Under the pieces are notes generated by a model. The model was not told the DNA's origin. It made no database searches and worked only from the letters and a program-made list of their open reading frames with translations. From the NCBI GenBank assembly GCA_003216135.1, contig QCJI01000001.1, forward strand, positions 1-64,000: a DNA stretch of 64,000 nucleotides, written 5' to 3'. Below, in pieces: positions 28,464 to 39,093 of the stretch. Numbering within the stretch: position 1 is the first letter of the stretch; each line of letters opens with the position of its first letter. A program made the translations under genes and the position numbers. The DNA comes from Prochlorococcus sp. AG-409-A22 (GTDB lineage: Bacteria > Cyanobacteriota > Cyanobacteriia > PCC-6307 > Cyanobiaceae).

Positions 28464-29570
28464 ATGAGTAAGAGCATAAGGAACCTTGTCTTAAATTCAA
28501 TACTCGTTGTATTTAGTACTTTATTGGGACTATCAATCATAAACCAGTTCTTGCTTTATCTCTCAAACAACAATAATCAAAGGAAAGATTTTCCGCGCCA
28601 ATCACTTAAATATCTTGATCCCATAGCGCGCTGGACTTACCCTGATTATGAAAACTCGGATACGAATTCAAATAATCTGTTCATTGTTGGGGATAGTTAT
28701 GCAGAGGGTGCAGGTGATGCCTTTTTAAATAATCAATATAACTACTCCATTGGACATTTTCTGGATGGAAATTGGAGAAAAAATACAAATATCTATCTTG
28801 TTGCAAATAGTGGTTCCAATATACCGACGCAGTTGTATTTGCTAGAAAAACATCTTAAGGGAGATTTACAAAATCTCACTGGTATTCCCATAAAGTCTAG
28901 TATTTTTAACGTTATCTTGTATTTTTATGAGGGAAATGATCTTGAAGATACATTGCTTAGCAAAAAAATGCCATTTACGTCTTTTAAGGACACATTAAGA
29001 TTATATCTGCCAATTAAATATGCACGACGAACCGCGAGTCATGTGGCAAAGATCAAATTCTTTTCAATATTCAAAAGGCAATCATCGCTAAGTTCAAAAA
29101 ACATTTTCCGCAACAACATATGTATTGGTTATACCTGCCGCAGCTTACCCCCTCTGCAAACTGCTTCTGCAGGACTCTCAGAGGAAAAAATTATTAATGA
29201 AATCAATTACCTTAAAAACTCTGTCAAAAAATTCTCCTTAAGGTATCCAAAGGCCAAGATGTGCTTAGTGTACATTCCATCTCCAGCTACTATCTATTCT
29301 CCGAGAGAAGATTTCTATTATCAGAAATATCTACCAAATAAATCTCTTAAGACAGACTCAAAATCAAACAATAAAAAATCATTGCTAATAAGAAGATTAC
29401 TTAGGGATCGCTTTGACTTCGAATTGATGACATTTGTTGACCCCACTAAAACACTTAAAAAACAAGCATTTAAAAGGTTTATTCATGGAAAACTTGATCC
29501 CAAGCATTTCAATGAGCATGGATATAAACTTATGGCAGATGCTACATCTAAAGGATGCTCCTTAATGTAG
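28464..29570 (+). CDS. Membrane-anchored SGNH-hydrolase-like protein 2
   Basis: This 368-residue protein is counted from ATG; a TTG one codon earlier is possible. An anchor at about residues 8-35 is followed by LFIVGDSYAEGAG (block I Ser), VANSGSNIPTQLY, a FYEGNDLED block with Asn, and DPKHFNEHGYKLMA with the acid-His pair. It is weakly similar in plan to the preceding protein but not a close duplicate. The 54-bp gap before it is the largest in the operon. The substrate is unknown; a role in modifying the same surface polymer is inferred from context. Confidence 0.78.
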   Translation: MSKSIRNLVLNSILVVFSTLLGLSIINQFLLYLSNNNNQRKDFPRQSLKYLDPIARWTYPDYENSDTNSNNLFIVGDSYAEGAGDAFLNNQYNYSIGHFLDGNWRKNTNIYLVANSGSNIPTQLYLLEKHLKGDLQNLTGIPIKSSIFNVILYFYEGNDLEDTLLSKKMPFTSFKDTLRLYLPIKYARRTASHVAKIKFFSIFKRQSSLSSKNIFRNNICIGYTCRSLPPLQTASAGLSEEKIINEINYLKNSVKKFSLRYPKAKMCLVYIPSPATIYSPREDFYYQKYLPNKSLKTDSKSNNKKSLLIRRLLRDRFDFELMTFVDPTKTLKKQAFKRFIHGKLDPKHFNEHGYKLMADATSKGCSLM

Positions 29571-29824
29571 AAAACCAACACTTTAATCGTTTAGAAAAGT
29601 TGTTTTATCATCTAGATTAATAATTAAGTGATTTAAATATTTACTCTTAAAAATATTTTAATTCTAGTGGGTAAATTGGTGGGTAATTCAACTTCATATA
29701 TTGTTAGGGTAGTTTGCATTAGTTCATCTGGGTTCTCTAGACTTCTCTTACTAGTGAATCCCTCTCTTTGATTAATTGCTAGAAAATAAATAACATAATT
29801 CTGAATTAGTAATAAAGCTCAACA
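29571..29824. other. Gene-free junction with a possible tRNA-Ser fragment
   Basis: No full gene is seen between the second SGNH gene and the HAD phosphatase gene that faces it. A minus-strand frame at 29633-29719 could give 28 residues (MQTTLTIYEVELPTNL...), with open frame continuing upstream of its ATG, which might be a gene remnant. The 9-mer GAATCCCTC at 29756-29764 repeats the T-arm end of the tRNA-Ser at 22748-22756, with 12 of 14 bases matching if extended. This could be a worn attachment-site copy or chance. Confidence 0.35.
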
Positions 29825-29862
29825 AAAAAATGTTTTAAGTTGCAAGGCATAAAACATTTTTT
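29825..29862. terminator. Bidirectional terminator between convergent genes
   Basis: AAAAAATGTTTTA and TAAAACATTTTTT make a perfect 13-bp stem with a 12-nt loop. A-rich and T-rich arms give a U-tract on either strand, so it can stop both the SGNH operon (plus) and the HAD phosphatase gene (minus). Confidence 0.8.
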
Positions 29863-29919
29863 AACCATCCATTATTAGTCAAGCAGAAGACGATTCATCA
29901 TCATATTTCCCTGAAATAT

Positions 29920-30729
29920 TTATTCCAAGGGTTGATAACTGTCAAATAAATCAGCAAAAATGTTTTTAAGATCATTTATTGAATCCAGAATGAAATCTGC
30001 ACCTGCATTTCTTAGATTTGATTCATATGAATTACGATCTTTAAAACGAGACTCTAAATGAAGATGAGGAGGAGCTACTCCTATACTGATGAACTTTTGA
30101 GTTGGAATTTGTTCTCTAGCATTAATAACTGTCTTGACATCTGCAATTGTGTCACCTACATATGCGATTGGAATATTTGATGGACCAAGTTTATCTCCAA
30201 GAAGCTTTTTCGATAATAGAATCAAACCTTTAGGATCTGGCTTGTCAGGGGCATCCCCCATTGCTATTAAAGGAGGAGCTTTTAATTTTAGTCTTTTTTC
30301 TAAAACAAATTTGGCAGATTCAAATTCTGCACCACTTACAAAGCCCCACCTTATTCCTTTATTGTCCAATATATTAAAGAATTCTTTATCAACTAATAAT
30401 TCTTCATTATTAATGAATCCTGACCATTCTAAACTATCTTTATTATTAATTTCGCCAAAGTAAAAACCTTCGAAAGACTTAACTATATCTTCTCTATGAG
30501 GTATCTGAAGATTTAAATTTTTGCTTTTAATATGCCTTTTGATAAGTTCCAAACTTAAATCCCAATCGTTGTTCCATATCCCTTCATTTTTTGCGTTATC
30601 TATATCTATATAGCTAGGCTCCCATCCTGAAAATTTGTAAACTGTTTTTCTCAGTGAAAGTCTGTAACTATTTTCTACGCTACGTATTACACCGTCTATA
30701 TCAAATAAAATTAAACCGATATTTTTCAA
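29920..30729 (-). CDS. HAD superfamily phosphatase (TIGR01548-like)
   Basis: This 269-residue protein has motif I LILFDIDGVIRSVENSYR (D10, D12), motif II GFVSGAE, motif III Lys in PDKPDPKGL and motif IV AYVGDTIADVKTVINAR. The motif I context and length fit the cyanobacterial HAD subfamily known as TIGR01548. The substrate is unknown. It is separated from cobJ by about 100 bp and probably transcribed on its own. Confidence 0.82.
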   Translation of the reverse strand: MKNIGLILFDIDGVIRSVENSYRLSLRKTVYKFSGWEPSYIDIDNAKNEGIWNNDWDLSLELIKRHIKSKNLNLQIPHREDIVKSFEGFYFGEINNKDSLEWSGFINNEELLVDKEFFNILDNKGIRWGFVSGAEFESAKFVLEKRLKLKAPPLIAMGDAPDKPDPKGLILLSKKLLGDKLGPSNIPIAYVGDTIADVKTVINAREQIPTQKFISIGVAPPHLHLESRFKDRNSYESNLRNAGADFILDSINDLKNIFADLFDSYQPLE

Positions 30730-30828
30730 TGAATTTTTCTTTAATCCTTTTAAAAGGTTAGTATTCCATTACAAAAAAAGCAAAGAAAAAATTATTCTTG
30801 GGTATTCAGGGATTTTTGATTGTGATTT

Positions 30829-32640
30829 TTATAGATATCCTCTTGGAGTGAGAAATATTTCATCTATCAAAGTTGTTTTAGAATTACCAATAATAATTAT
30901 TGATAACATATCAACCTCTTGGAAAGGGATACTATTTAAAGTAAAAAACTTCTTAGATTGATTTTCTCGTCCTACTTGCCTCGCTATTAAAACTGGAGTA
31001 TTGTCAGATCTAAATTTTAAACACAATTCTATTGCACTTTTTAATTGCCAATTTCTTGCAATTGATTGAGGATTAAAAATGGCTATCACGAAATCTCCCA
31101 AAAGAGCTCCTTGAATTCTTTGTTTAATTAATTCCCAAGGTGTTAACTTATCACTCAGACTTATTGAACAAAAATCATTCATCAATGGAGCGCCCCCAAG
31201 CGCGGCGGCTAATTGAACACTACTTATGCCTGGATGAATTTCATAATAAGGTCGATATTCTTTTTTAATTTTTTGGATCAATTCTAAAGTGAGACCTGCC
31301 ATGCCATAAAATCCAGATTCTCCAGAAGAAATTAAAGCTACTTTTATTCCTTCTTCAGCAAGTTGTATTGCTTTTTCACATCTTTGCTTTTCCTCAGTAA
31401 GATTACTCTCTATTAGAATCTGATCTACCCTTTTTAAGGGTTTAATTAAATCTAAATACATTTTGTATCCAATCCAAACTGAACATTTTGATAAAGCTTT
31501 TCTGGCATTATTTGTTAGGAACGAAATATCTCCAGGTCCACTTCCTACAACATGAATTTCTCCATTGGATGGATAGTATTGATTTTTAGATTCTGCTATT
31601 GCAAAAGTTACTGCACCATTCTCATTGCTTGAAAAGTTTGTATTTTTAAAAATTCTTTTTTCCTTTAATAACTTCGAATTGTCTCCTGCAGCAAGTAAGC
31701 ATGCTGCTTCAGCTACTGAGGGTGTTCCTATTTCATTTAAAACTATATTTGACGGATTTGGGACATTAATTTTAGATAGATTTTTTATAGAGAAAAACTT
31801 GATAGGCAAGTTATTATCTTGAGCGATTTCTATTATTCCTTTTTCATCTTTTTTTAAATCAATGGTTGCAAATCCAGCAATTGATAGTTTTGATAAGTTA
31901 TTAGATTCTAAAAAAGTATTTAAAGATTTTTCTATTAATTCTTTACTAGTATTTCTTTCGCAACCAATTCCAATCCATAAAGTAGGAGGGTGCCAAGAGT
32001 TTGCATGATTATTAAAGATACTCACATGAAATGTTGAGTTAAGTTTTTCAGTCTCATCTTGTGATAGTTGAGTAATAATCCCGTCTAATGCTGAATTTTT
32101 CCATAAATTATTGCCTGATAATTGCTTACAAAAAATTTTTTTATTCTTTGCTTGTCTTATTACTAACTTTGACCAATCGTTTTTTTTACCAGATCTTTTC
32201 CACCCCCATTGATGCCCAAATGAATCAAGATTTATGTAGTTTTGATCATTTGAATTACTTGTCTCGATTACTTCGCCACCAAATAAACTAGAAATCTGAA
32301 ATGCAATATTTTGAGCATTTGATTGATGTGATCCGATAAGAGGTACGATTCTAGAACCTTGTTTATCCATGACAATTACCCCAGGATCTTTATCTTTTGT
32401 AGTTAAAAAAGGATTTATTAATCTAATTGAGGCACCAATTGAACCTATAAAAATTATTAAATCTAATTTTTCCCATTTATCTTGTAGGAGAATTGTAGGT
32501 TTCTTAAGTGGAATTTCAGCATTACCTCTTGTTCTCTTATTTGAGCTAGCAATATAAATTTCATTAATAAATTCGGTTTTCTTTAGCCTTTTTAAGATTT
32601 CTTTGGACGTATCAGATAAACCTATAGCAATTCCTTTCAA
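30829..32640 (-). CDS. cobJ: CbiG-CobJ fusion: cobalt-precorrin-5A hydrolase / precorrin-3B C17-methyltransferase
   Basis: This 603-residue fusion has three parts. Residues 50-130 resemble the CbiG N-terminal domain (LIIFIGSIGASIRLINP), 220-345 the CbiG C-terminal domain (LWIGIGCERNTSKE, EIGTPSVAEAACLLAAG), and 361-600 a tetrapyrrole methylase of CobJ/CbiH type (HVVGSGPGDISFLT, ISSGESGFYGMAGL, HPGISSVQLAAALGGAPLMND). It carries out ring contraction steps of the corrin pathway; cyanobacteria use it to make pseudocobalamin. Fusions of CbiG with CobJ/CbiH are known in cyanobacteria. Confidence 0.93.
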   Translation of the reverse strand: MKGIAIGLSDTSKEILKRLKKTEFINEIYIASSNKRTRGNAEIPLKKPTILLQDKWEKLDLIIFIGSIGASIRLINPFLTTKDKDPGVIVMDKQGSRIVPLIGSHQSNAQNIAFQISSLFGGEVIETSNSNDQNYINLDSFGHQWGWKRSGKKNDWSKLVIRQAKNKKIFCKQLSGNNLWKNSALDGIITQLSQDETEKLNSTFHVSIFNNHANSWHPPTLWIGIGCERNTSKELIEKSLNTFLESNNLSKLSIAGFATIDLKKDEKGIIEIAQDNNLPIKFFSIKNLSKINVPNPSNIVLNEIGTPSVAEAACLLAAGDNSKLLKEKRIFKNTNFSSNENGAVTFAIAESKNQYYPSNGEIHVVGSGPGDISFLTNNARKALSKCSVWIGYKMYLDLIKPLKRVDQILIESNLTEEKQRCEKAIQLAEEGIKVALISSGESGFYGMAGLTLELIQKIKKEYRPYYEIHPGISSVQLAAALGGAPLMNDFCSISLSDKLTPWELIKQRIQGALLGDFVIAIFNPQSIARNWQLKSAIELCLKFRSDNTPVLIARQVGRENQSKKFFTLNSIPFQEVDMLSIIIIGNSKTTLIDEIFLTPRGYL

Positions 32641-32973
32641 ATTTAAAATCTTTTATTATGTTGAAATTATATACTCTCGCTGTATTCAATAAATTTTATA
32701 GATTAAATATAAAAAAAATCTTAAGAAGTTATTCCATCCTTTGGGTAATTATGCTTAGAAGGTAGTTGTATTTGAGAACTTTACAAATTATTCATATAGT
32801 AACAATCATTAGAACATTTGTTACGTTAATGCATAACCAAAGAATCTTTGGCTTATTATTTTTGAAACGAATATCTAAAGTTTTGATTGTTTCGTTTTCT
32901 TGAGAATTATCATTAAAGATAAGTTCAAGATTCAATCAATCTTCTTTAGGGTCAATTATTTTCGAGGTGCTAG
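32641..32973. promoter_or_regulatory. psaA upstream region with two inverted repeats
   Basis: This 333-bp spacer separates cobJ (minus) from psaA (plus) and should hold both promoters and the psaA leader. CCAAAG-AAT-CTTTGG (32837-32851) is a perfect palindrome, and AAACGAA/TTCGTTT (32865-32897) pairs across 19 nt. Both lie 77-137 bp before the psaA start, so they could be operators or leader hairpins. No open frame of note is present. Confidence 0.5.
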
Positions 32974-35277
32974 ATGACCATCAGCCCACCAGAAAGTGGA
33001 GAAAACAGCAACAAGGTTTTGCAAGAGCCAGTACAGGCCGATGCAAGACCTATTGATTTTGCAAAATTTGATAAACCAGGTTTCTGGTCAACCAAATTAT
33101 CAAAAGGACCAAAAACAACTACTTGGATTTGGAATTTACATGCTGATGCACACGATTTCGATGTGCATACAGGAGACACTGAAGAAGCAACTAGAAAAAT
33201 CTTCTCAGCTCACTTTGGACATCTTGCAATCATTTTTATATGGATGAGTGCAGCATTCTTCCATGGAGCCAGATTTTCTAATTATTCAGGTTGGTTAGCA
33301 GATCCTACCAATGTCAAACCAGGAGCTCAACAAGTTTGGGCAGTCGTTGGCCAAGAGATGCTAAACGGTAATCTTGGTGCAGATTACAACGGTATACAAA
33401 TAAGCTCTGGAATTTTCCATATGTGGAGAGCTTGGGGTATTACTAACGAAACTGAGTTAATGGCTCTAGCTATTGGAGCAGTAATAATGGCTGCTCTTAT
33501 GCTTCATGGAGGAATCTACCATTATCATAAGGCCGCTCCAAAGTTGGATTGGTTCCAAAATGTTGAATCTATGCTTAATCACCATCAAGCAGGTTTGATT
33601 GGGCTTGGATCAATAGCTTGGGCAGGACATTGTATTCATATCGGTGCGCCAACTGCTGCACTTCTTGATGCAATAGATGCAGGCTCACCTTTAGTGATAA
33701 ATGGTCAAAAGATAGCAACTATTGCTGATATGCCTATGCCGCATCAATTATGCGATCCTCAGATAATCTCACAGATTTTCCCTGGACTTGCTAGCGGAGT
33801 AGGTAATTTCTTTAGTCTAAATTGGTTTGCTTTTTCAGACTTTTTAACATTTAACGGTGGTGTTAATCCTGTCACAGGAAGTTTATGGATGACTGATGTT
33901 TCTCATCATCATTTAGCTTTCGGAGTAATTGCAATAATTGGTGGCCATTTATATAGAACTAACTATGGTATTGGTTCCAGTATGAAAGAGATATTAGATA
34001 GTGCTCAAGGAGATCCAATTTTATTCCCTGCGCCAAAAGGTCATCAAGGTCTGTATGAGTTTATGGCTGAAAGTAGACACGCACAGCTATCTGTTAACCT
34101 TGCATGTCTAGGTTCTCTTAGCATCTTGATTGCTCATCATATGTATGCTCTGCCTCCATATCCATATTTAGCGACAGATTATATGACTGTCCTTGGTTTA
34201 TTTACACATCATATGTGGATAGGAGCTCTATTTATTGTTGGAGCTGGAGCACATGCTGGCATAGCGATGGTAAGAGATTATGATCCTGCTAAGCATATAG
34301 ATAATGTTTTAGATAGGATTTTAAAGGCTAGGGATGCATTAATAAGTCATCTTAATTGGGTTTGTATGTGGTTAGGTTTCCATAGTTTTGGACTTTATAT
34401 TCACAACGATACGATGAGAGCTTTAGGTAGACCTCAGGATATGTTTAGTGATACTGCAATCCAATTACAGCCAATTTTTGCTCAATGGATTCAAAGTATT
34501 CAGGCTTCTGCTGTAGGAACCTCAATTTTAGCTGGTACTCCAGAGGGATTACCTCATAAAGTTTTAAGTGAAGTTTTTAACGGTAATGTAATTGAAGTAG
34601 GTGGGAAAGTCGCAATAGCTCCAATTCAACTTGGAACTGCTGATTTGATGATCCATCACATTCATGCTTTCCAAATACATGTAACTTTATTGATTCTTCT
34701 TAAAGGTGTACTTTATGCAAGAAGTTCAAGGCTAATCCCTGATAAAGCTTCTCTTGGATTTAGATTCCCTTGTGATGGTCCAGGAAGAGGAGGTACTTGT
34801 CAGGTTTCATCTTGGGACCATGTATTCTTGGCTCTTTTCTGGATGTATAACTGTATATCAATTGTTATCTTCCACTTCTCTTGGAAAATGCAAAGTGATG
34901 TTTGGGGACTTACAGGAGGCAACTTCTCTCAAAGTGCTATCACAATTAATGGCTGGTTAAGAGACTTCCTATGGGCTCAATCATCTCAGGTACTAACAAG
35001 TTACGGTGAAGCTATTAGTATGTATGGATTGATGTTCTTAGCAGCTCACTTCGTATGGGCATTTAGTTTGATGTTCCTATTCAGTGGAAGAGGTTATTGG
35101 CAAGAATTATTTGAATCAATACTATGGGCACATAACAAGCTTAAAGTTGCTCCAACTATTCAGCCTAGAGCTCTATCAATTACTCAAGGTAGAGCAGTCG
35201 GTGTAGCGCACTTCCTACTAGGAGGTATAGCAACTACTTGGGCTTTCTTCCATGCACGTCTGTTTGGCCTTGGCTAA
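32974..35277 (+). CDS. psaA: Photosystem I P700 apoprotein A1
   Basis: This 767-residue core subunit of photosystem I, with 11 expected membrane helices, binds P700, A0, A1 and half of the Fx 4Fe-4S cluster. The Fx loop [18 protein letters not shown] holds the two Cys ligands. Many paired His residues ([25 protein letters not shown]) bind chlorophyll; in Prochlorococcus this is divinyl chlorophyll a. It is followed after 28 nt by psaB, so the two are co-transcribed. Confidence 0.99.
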   Translation: MTISPPESGENSNKVLQEPVQADARPIDFAKFDKPGFWSTKLSKGPKTTTWIWNLHADAHDFDVHTGDTEEATRKIFSAHFGHLAIIFIWMSAAFFHGARFSNYSGWLADPTNVKPGAQQVWAVVGQEMLNGNLGADYNGIQISSGIFHMWRAWGITNETELMALAIGAVIMAALMLHGGIYHYHKAAPKLDWFQNVESMLNHHQAGLIGLGSIAWAGHCIHIGAPTAALLDAIDAGSPLVINGQKIATIADMPMPHQLCDPQIISQIFPGLASGVGNFFSLNWFAFSDFLTFNGGVNPVTGSLWMTDVSHHHLAFGVIAIIGGHLYRTNYGIGSSMKEILDSAQGDPILFPAPKGHQGLYEFMAESRHAQLSVNLACLGSLSILIAHHMYALPPYPYLATDYMTVLGLFTHHMWIGALFIVGAGAHAGIAMVRDYDPAKHIDNVLDRILKARDALISHLNWVCMWLGFHSFGLYIHNDTMRALGRPQDMFSDTAIQLQPIFAQWIQSIQASAVGTSILAGTPEGLPHKVLSEVFNGNVIEVGGKVAIAPIQLGTADLMIHHIHAFQIHVTLLILLKGVLYARSSRLIPDKASLGFRFPCDGPGRGGTCQVSSWDHVFLALFWMYNCISIVIFHFSWKMQSDVWGLTGGNFSQSAITINGWLRDFLWAQSSQVLTSYGEAISMYGLMFLAAHFVWAFSLMFLFSGRGYWQELFESILWAHNKLKVAPTIQPRALSITQGRAVGVAHFLLGGIATTWAFFHARLFGLG

Positions 35278-35305
35278 ATAACCTGAACTTCACCTTTTTA
35301 ATTCA

Positions 35306-37534
35306 ATGGCAACTAAATTTCCATCATTTAACCAGGGTCTAGCTCAGGACCCAACAACCCGCCGAATATGGTACGGAATAGCTACTGCTCATGACTTTGA
35401 AAGTCATGATGGGATGACCGAAGAGAAACTTTATCAGAAGATATTCTCAACTCATTTTGGACATCTAGCAATTATTGCTCTATGGGTAGCTGGTAATCTG
35501 TTCCATATTGCTTGGCAGGGTAATTTTGAGCAATTTGTTCTTGATCCAACTCATGTTCGTCCTATAGCTCATGCTATTTGGGACCCTCATTTTGGAACAG
35601 GCATAACAGAAGCAATGACACAGGCTGGAGCTAATGGTCCAGTAAATATTGCTTATTCAGGCTTGTACCATTGGTGGTACACAATTGGAATGAGAACTAA
35701 CGAACAACTTTTTCAAGCTTCAATCTTTATGAGTATTTTAGCTTGTTGGGTTTTATTCGCTGGTTGGTTACATTTACAGCCTAAATTCAGACCTACACTG
35801 GCTTGGTTTAAAAATGCTGAAGCACAATTAAACCATCATTTATCTGTTCTTTTTGGTTTCAGTAGTATTGCTTGGACTGGTCACTTAGTTCACGTTGCAA
35901 TTCCTGAGTCTAGAGGTCAGCATGTTGGCTGGGAAAACTGGTTAACAGTTCTTCCTCATCCTGCAGGATTAGCTCCCTTTTTCACTTTAAATTGGGGTGC
36001 TTATGCTCAAAACCCAGATTCATTAGATGCTGTATTTGGAACAACTCAAGGAGCAGGAACAGCTATATTTACTTTTTTAGGAGGCCTTCATCCTCAAAGT
36101 GAATCTCTATGGTTAACTGATATTGCACATCATCATATTGCTATCGGTGTGATACTAATTATTGGTGGCCACATGTATAGGAATACATTTGGTATAGGTC
36201 ATACTTTAAAAGAAATAACTGAAGCTCATAACACAAGGCATCCTAATGATCCACATAAAGGTTTCTTTGGGATTAGTCATGATGGAATTACTGATACTAT
36301 TAATAACTCCTTACACTTTCAATTAGGTTTGGCATTGGCTTCTCTTGGGGCTGTTACATCTCTAGTTGCTCAACATATGGGAGCTCTTCCTTCATACGCC
36401 TTTATTGCTAGAGATTACACTACTCAGTCAGCTCTATATACTCACCATCAATACATAGCTATGTTTTTAATGGTAGGAGCTTTTGCTCACGGAGCTATTT
36501 TCTTTGTACGTGACTATGATCCAGAATTAAATAAGGATAATGTTTTAGCTAGAGTTTTAGGAACTAAAGAAGCATTAATAAGTCACTTAAGTTGGGTGAC
36601 AATGTTATTAGGATTCCATACTTTAGGTTTATATGTTCATAACGACGTTGTTGTAGCTTTTGGAAATCCAGAAAAACAAATTCTAATTGAACCAGTATTT
36701 GCTCAGTTTGTACAAGCAGCCCAAGGGAAAATGATGTATGGCTTTAATGCTTTATTATCTGATCCTGCAAGTTCAGCTACTATTGCAGCAAATTCTATGC
36801 CAGGCAATCACTACTGGATGGATTTAATTAATAGACAAGACGCTTTAAGTTCTTTCTTACCTATTGGACCGGCTGATTTCTTAGTTCATCATGCTATTGC
36901 ACTTGGACTTCACACAACAGCTCTAATACTTATTAAAGGAGCATTAGATGCCAGAGGTACAAAATTAATTCCTGATAAAAAGGATTTAGGTTATGCCTTC
37001 CCTTGCGATGGTCCAGGTAGAGGAGGAACTTGTGATAGTTCTTCATGGGATGCTATGTACTTAGCAATGTTTTGGGCTTTAAATCTTATGGCATGGGTAA
37101 CTTTCTATTGGCACTGGAAGCACCTAGCAATTTGGCAAGGTAATGTAGCTCAATTTAATGAGTCTGGAACATATTTGATGGGTTGGTTCAGAGATTATCT
37201 TTGGTTGAATTCATCACAGTTAATCAATGGATATAATCCATTTGGAGTTAACTCCTTATCACCATGGGCTTGGATGTTCCTATTTGGCCATTTAGTATGG
37301 GCTACTGGCTTCATGTTCTTAATCTCATGGCGTGGTTATTGGCAAGAATTAATTGAAACATTAGTTTGGGCTCATCAGCGCACACCAATAGCTAACCTTG
37401 TTGGATGGAGAGATAAGCCTGTTGCTCTTTCCATTGTTCAAGCAAGACTAGTCGGAATAACTCATTTCACAGTTGGAAATATCCTTACATTTGGTGCATT
37501 TGTTATTGCATCTACCTCAGGTAAGTTTGGATAA
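35306..37534 (+). CDS. psaB: Photosystem I P700 apoprotein A2
   Basis: This 742-residue partner of PsaA has the Fx loop [18 protein letters not shown]. It starts [20 protein letters not shown] and ends in [19 protein letters not shown], both as in other cyanobacteria. It is the second gene of the psaAB operon and is closed by a strong terminator 20 bp after the stop. Confidence 0.99.
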   Translation: MATKFPSFNQGLAQDPTTRRIWYGIATAHDFESHDGMTEEKLYQKIFSTHFGHLAIIALWVAGNLFHIAWQGNFEQFVLDPTHVRPIAHAIWDPHFGTGITEAMTQAGANGPVNIAYSGLYHWWYTIGMRTNEQLFQASIFMSILACWVLFAGWLHLQPKFRPTLAWFKNAEAQLNHHLSVLFGFSSIAWTGHLVHVAIPESRGQHVGWENWLTVLPHPAGLAPFFTLNWGAYAQNPDSLDAVFGTTQGAGTAIFTFLGGLHPQSESLWLTDIAHHHIAIGVILIIGGHMYRNTFGIGHTLKEITEAHNTRHPNDPHKGFFGISHDGITDTINNSLHFQLGLALASLGAVTSLVAQHMGALPSYAFIARDYTTQSALYTHHQYIAMFLMVGAFAHGAIFFVRDYDPELNKDNVLARVLGTKEALISHLSWVTMLLGFHTLGLYVHNDVVVAFGNPEKQILIEPVFAQFVQAAQGKMMYGFNALLSDPASSATIAANSMPGNHYWMDLINRQDALSSFLPIGPADFLVHHAIALGLHTTALILIKGALDARGTKLIPDKKDLGYAFPCDGPGRGGTCDSSSWDAMYLAMFWALNLMAWVTFYWHWKHLAIWQGNVAQFNESGTYLMGWFRDYLWLNSSQLINGYNPFGVNSLSPWAWMFLFGHLVWATGFMFLISWRGYWQELIETLVWAHQRTPIANLVGWRDKPVALSIVQARLVGITHFTVGNILTFGAFVIASTSGKFG

Positions 37535-37553
37535 ATTCTGATTAAATAATTTA

Positions 37554-37582
37554 AATCACCACTTCTGTGGTGATTTTTTTTT
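37554..37582 (+). terminator. Rho-independent terminator of psaAB
   Basis: AATCACCAC and GTGGTGATT form a perfect 9-bp stem with a TTCT loop. The T-tract runs on from the last two stem bases for nine T in all. Confidence 0.93.
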
Positions 37583-37641
37583 GTTTAATTTTTATTGTTC
37601 TAAATTAAGTTAAAATTATTTAATTATCCTACTAAAAATAT

Positions 37642-38616
37642 ATGGAAGATATAAACCAGTTTATTTCTATAATTATTCCTGTTTTTAATGAAAGCGAGAG
37701 TATTGCTTATCTCTTAGAAGAAGTTAAGAGTGTTATGGAAGTAAATGAATTAAATTATGAGTTAATTGTAGTAAATGATGGTTCGCAAGATAATACTGAT
37801 GCAGTATTAGTTGAACTTACTAAAAACATTAAAGAATTATTAGTCATTTCTCTTCGTAAAAATTATGGTCAAACTGCTGCAATGGCAGCTGGGTTTGATA
37901 TTTCTAGAGGCGACATTGTTATTACTTTGGATGGTGATTTGCAAAATGACCCAAATGATATTCCGAAATTAATTTCCGAAATTAATACAGGTTACGATTT
38001 GATATGTGGATGGAGGTTTGATAGAAAAGATAAATTAATTAATAGAAGGATTCCATCAAAAATAGCAAATAAGTTAATTGCTAAAGTAACAGGTTTAAAG
38101 TTGCATGATTATGGATGCTCATTAAAAGCTTTTACAAAAGAGATAATTGATGACGTTAAGTTATATGGAGAACTTCATAGGTTTTTGCCAATTTTAGCAA
38201 GTATAGAAGGAGCACGAATTAAAGAAGTTAAGGTTAATCATCGAAGTCGAAAATATGGATCTAGTAAATATGGAATCGATAGAACTTTTAGAGTTTTAAT
38301 GGATCTGCTAACTGTTTGGTTTATGACAAGATTTCTTACAAGACCCATGTATGGATTTGGCTTTGTTGGAATAATCAGTATTCTAATAAGTCTTTTAATG
38401 TCTTCTTATCTGTTAATAGAAAAAATATTGGGTCAGGATATTGGAAATCGTCCAATGTTAATGTTTGCATTAATATTAGGAGTCGCTGGAGTGCAATTAT
38501 TTAGTTTTGGCTTATTAAGCGAACTTCTAATTAGGACCTATCATGAAAGTCAAAAAAGACCTATTTACAGAGTGAGAACAATTCAAGGCGCTATTAATAA
38601 TGATAATTTGACTTAA
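37642..38616 (+). CDS. GT2 family glycosyltransferase, polyprenyl-phosphate type
   Basis: This 324-residue protein has an N-terminal GT-A domain: SIIIPVFNESESIAYLLEE, VVNDGSQDNTDAVL, and the metal-binding LDGDLQNDPNDIP. Two membrane helices follow at about residues 233-255 and 268-290. This plan is that of GtrB/DPM1-like enzymes that load a sugar onto a polyprenyl phosphate carrier. The sugar is unknown. Its 3' end overlaps the convergent small gene by 23 bp. Confidence 0.88.
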   Translation: MEDINQFISIIIPVFNESESIAYLLEEVKSVMEVNELNYELIVVNDGSQDNTDAVLVELTKNIKELLVISLRKNYGQTAAMAAGFDISRGDIVITLDGDLQNDPNDIPKLISEINTGYDLICGWRFDRKDKLINRRIPSKIANKLIAKVTGLKLHDYGCSLKAFTKEIIDDVKLYGELHRFLPILASIEGARIKEVKVNHRSRKYGSSKYGIDRTFRVLMDLLTVWFMTRFLTRPMYGFGFVGIISILISLLMSSYLLIEKILGQDIGNRPMLMFALILGVAGVQLFSFGLLSELLIRTYHESQKRPIYRVRTIQGAINNDNLT

Positions 38617-39001
38617 ATTTTCTAATTAATTTAGCTGATCTTTCAACTATTTCTAGAGATGGATCTTTTAATCCTCTTCTAAGAATAGGCAATGTTGATT
38701 TGTCTCCTAATTCCTCAGCAATTTTTAAGGCTTTAATTTTACCTTCTTCATTACTTTCAAACAGTTTAAACATTCTATTTCTTAGGGATTTTTTGTGAAA
38801 TTCTGAGTATATATTTTCTTCGCTTTGATAAGATATTATATTCTTTTTCGATTTATATCTATTATTATTTTCTTGTTTATTTAAGAATTTTTTAGAAGAT
38901 ATATTTTTTATATTTACTGCATTTTTAAATTTATTTCTTTTAAAAATTAATAGAAAAAATACTATAAAAATAATTAGTATTATTGCAAAAAAATTTAGCA
39001 T
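38594..39001 (-). CDS. Hypothetical protein with N-terminal anchor and HEAT-like end
   Basis: This 135-residue protein opens with a membrane segment (LNFFAIILIIFIVFFLLIF) and a basic polar linker. It ends with helices IKALKIAEELGDKSTLPILR and RGLKDPSLEIVERSAKLIRK, which resemble one or two HEAT repeats. The function is unknown. It converges with, and overlaps, the glycosyltransferase gene, and diverges from psaI. Confidence 0.6.
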   Translation of the reverse strand: MLNFFAIILIIFIVFFLLIFKRNKFKNAVNIKNISSKKFLNKQENNNRYKSKKNIISYQSEENIYSEFHKKSLRNRMFKLFESNEEGKIKALKIAEELGDKSTLPILRRGLKDPSLEIVERSAKLIRKFKSNYHY

Positions 39002-39093
39002 GTAAAAAGTTAATAATTTTTATATCATCCAGTAATAAAAGTAACACTATTTCTCAGATAAATACTAAAGTGTTTAAAGATGTTAAATCAACT

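Noticed and set aside
24801-29570. Saxitoxin-type biosynthesis cluster
   Set aside because: Only the carbamoyltransferase, SxtJ-like and DUF5989/SxtK-like parts are present, and these families are common in other glycan clusters. No SxtA polyketide synthase, amidinotransferase or other toxin gene is in the window.
32974-37534. psaA/psaB similarity as a recent tandem duplication
   Set aside because: These are the ancient paired photosystem I core genes found in all cyanobacteria.
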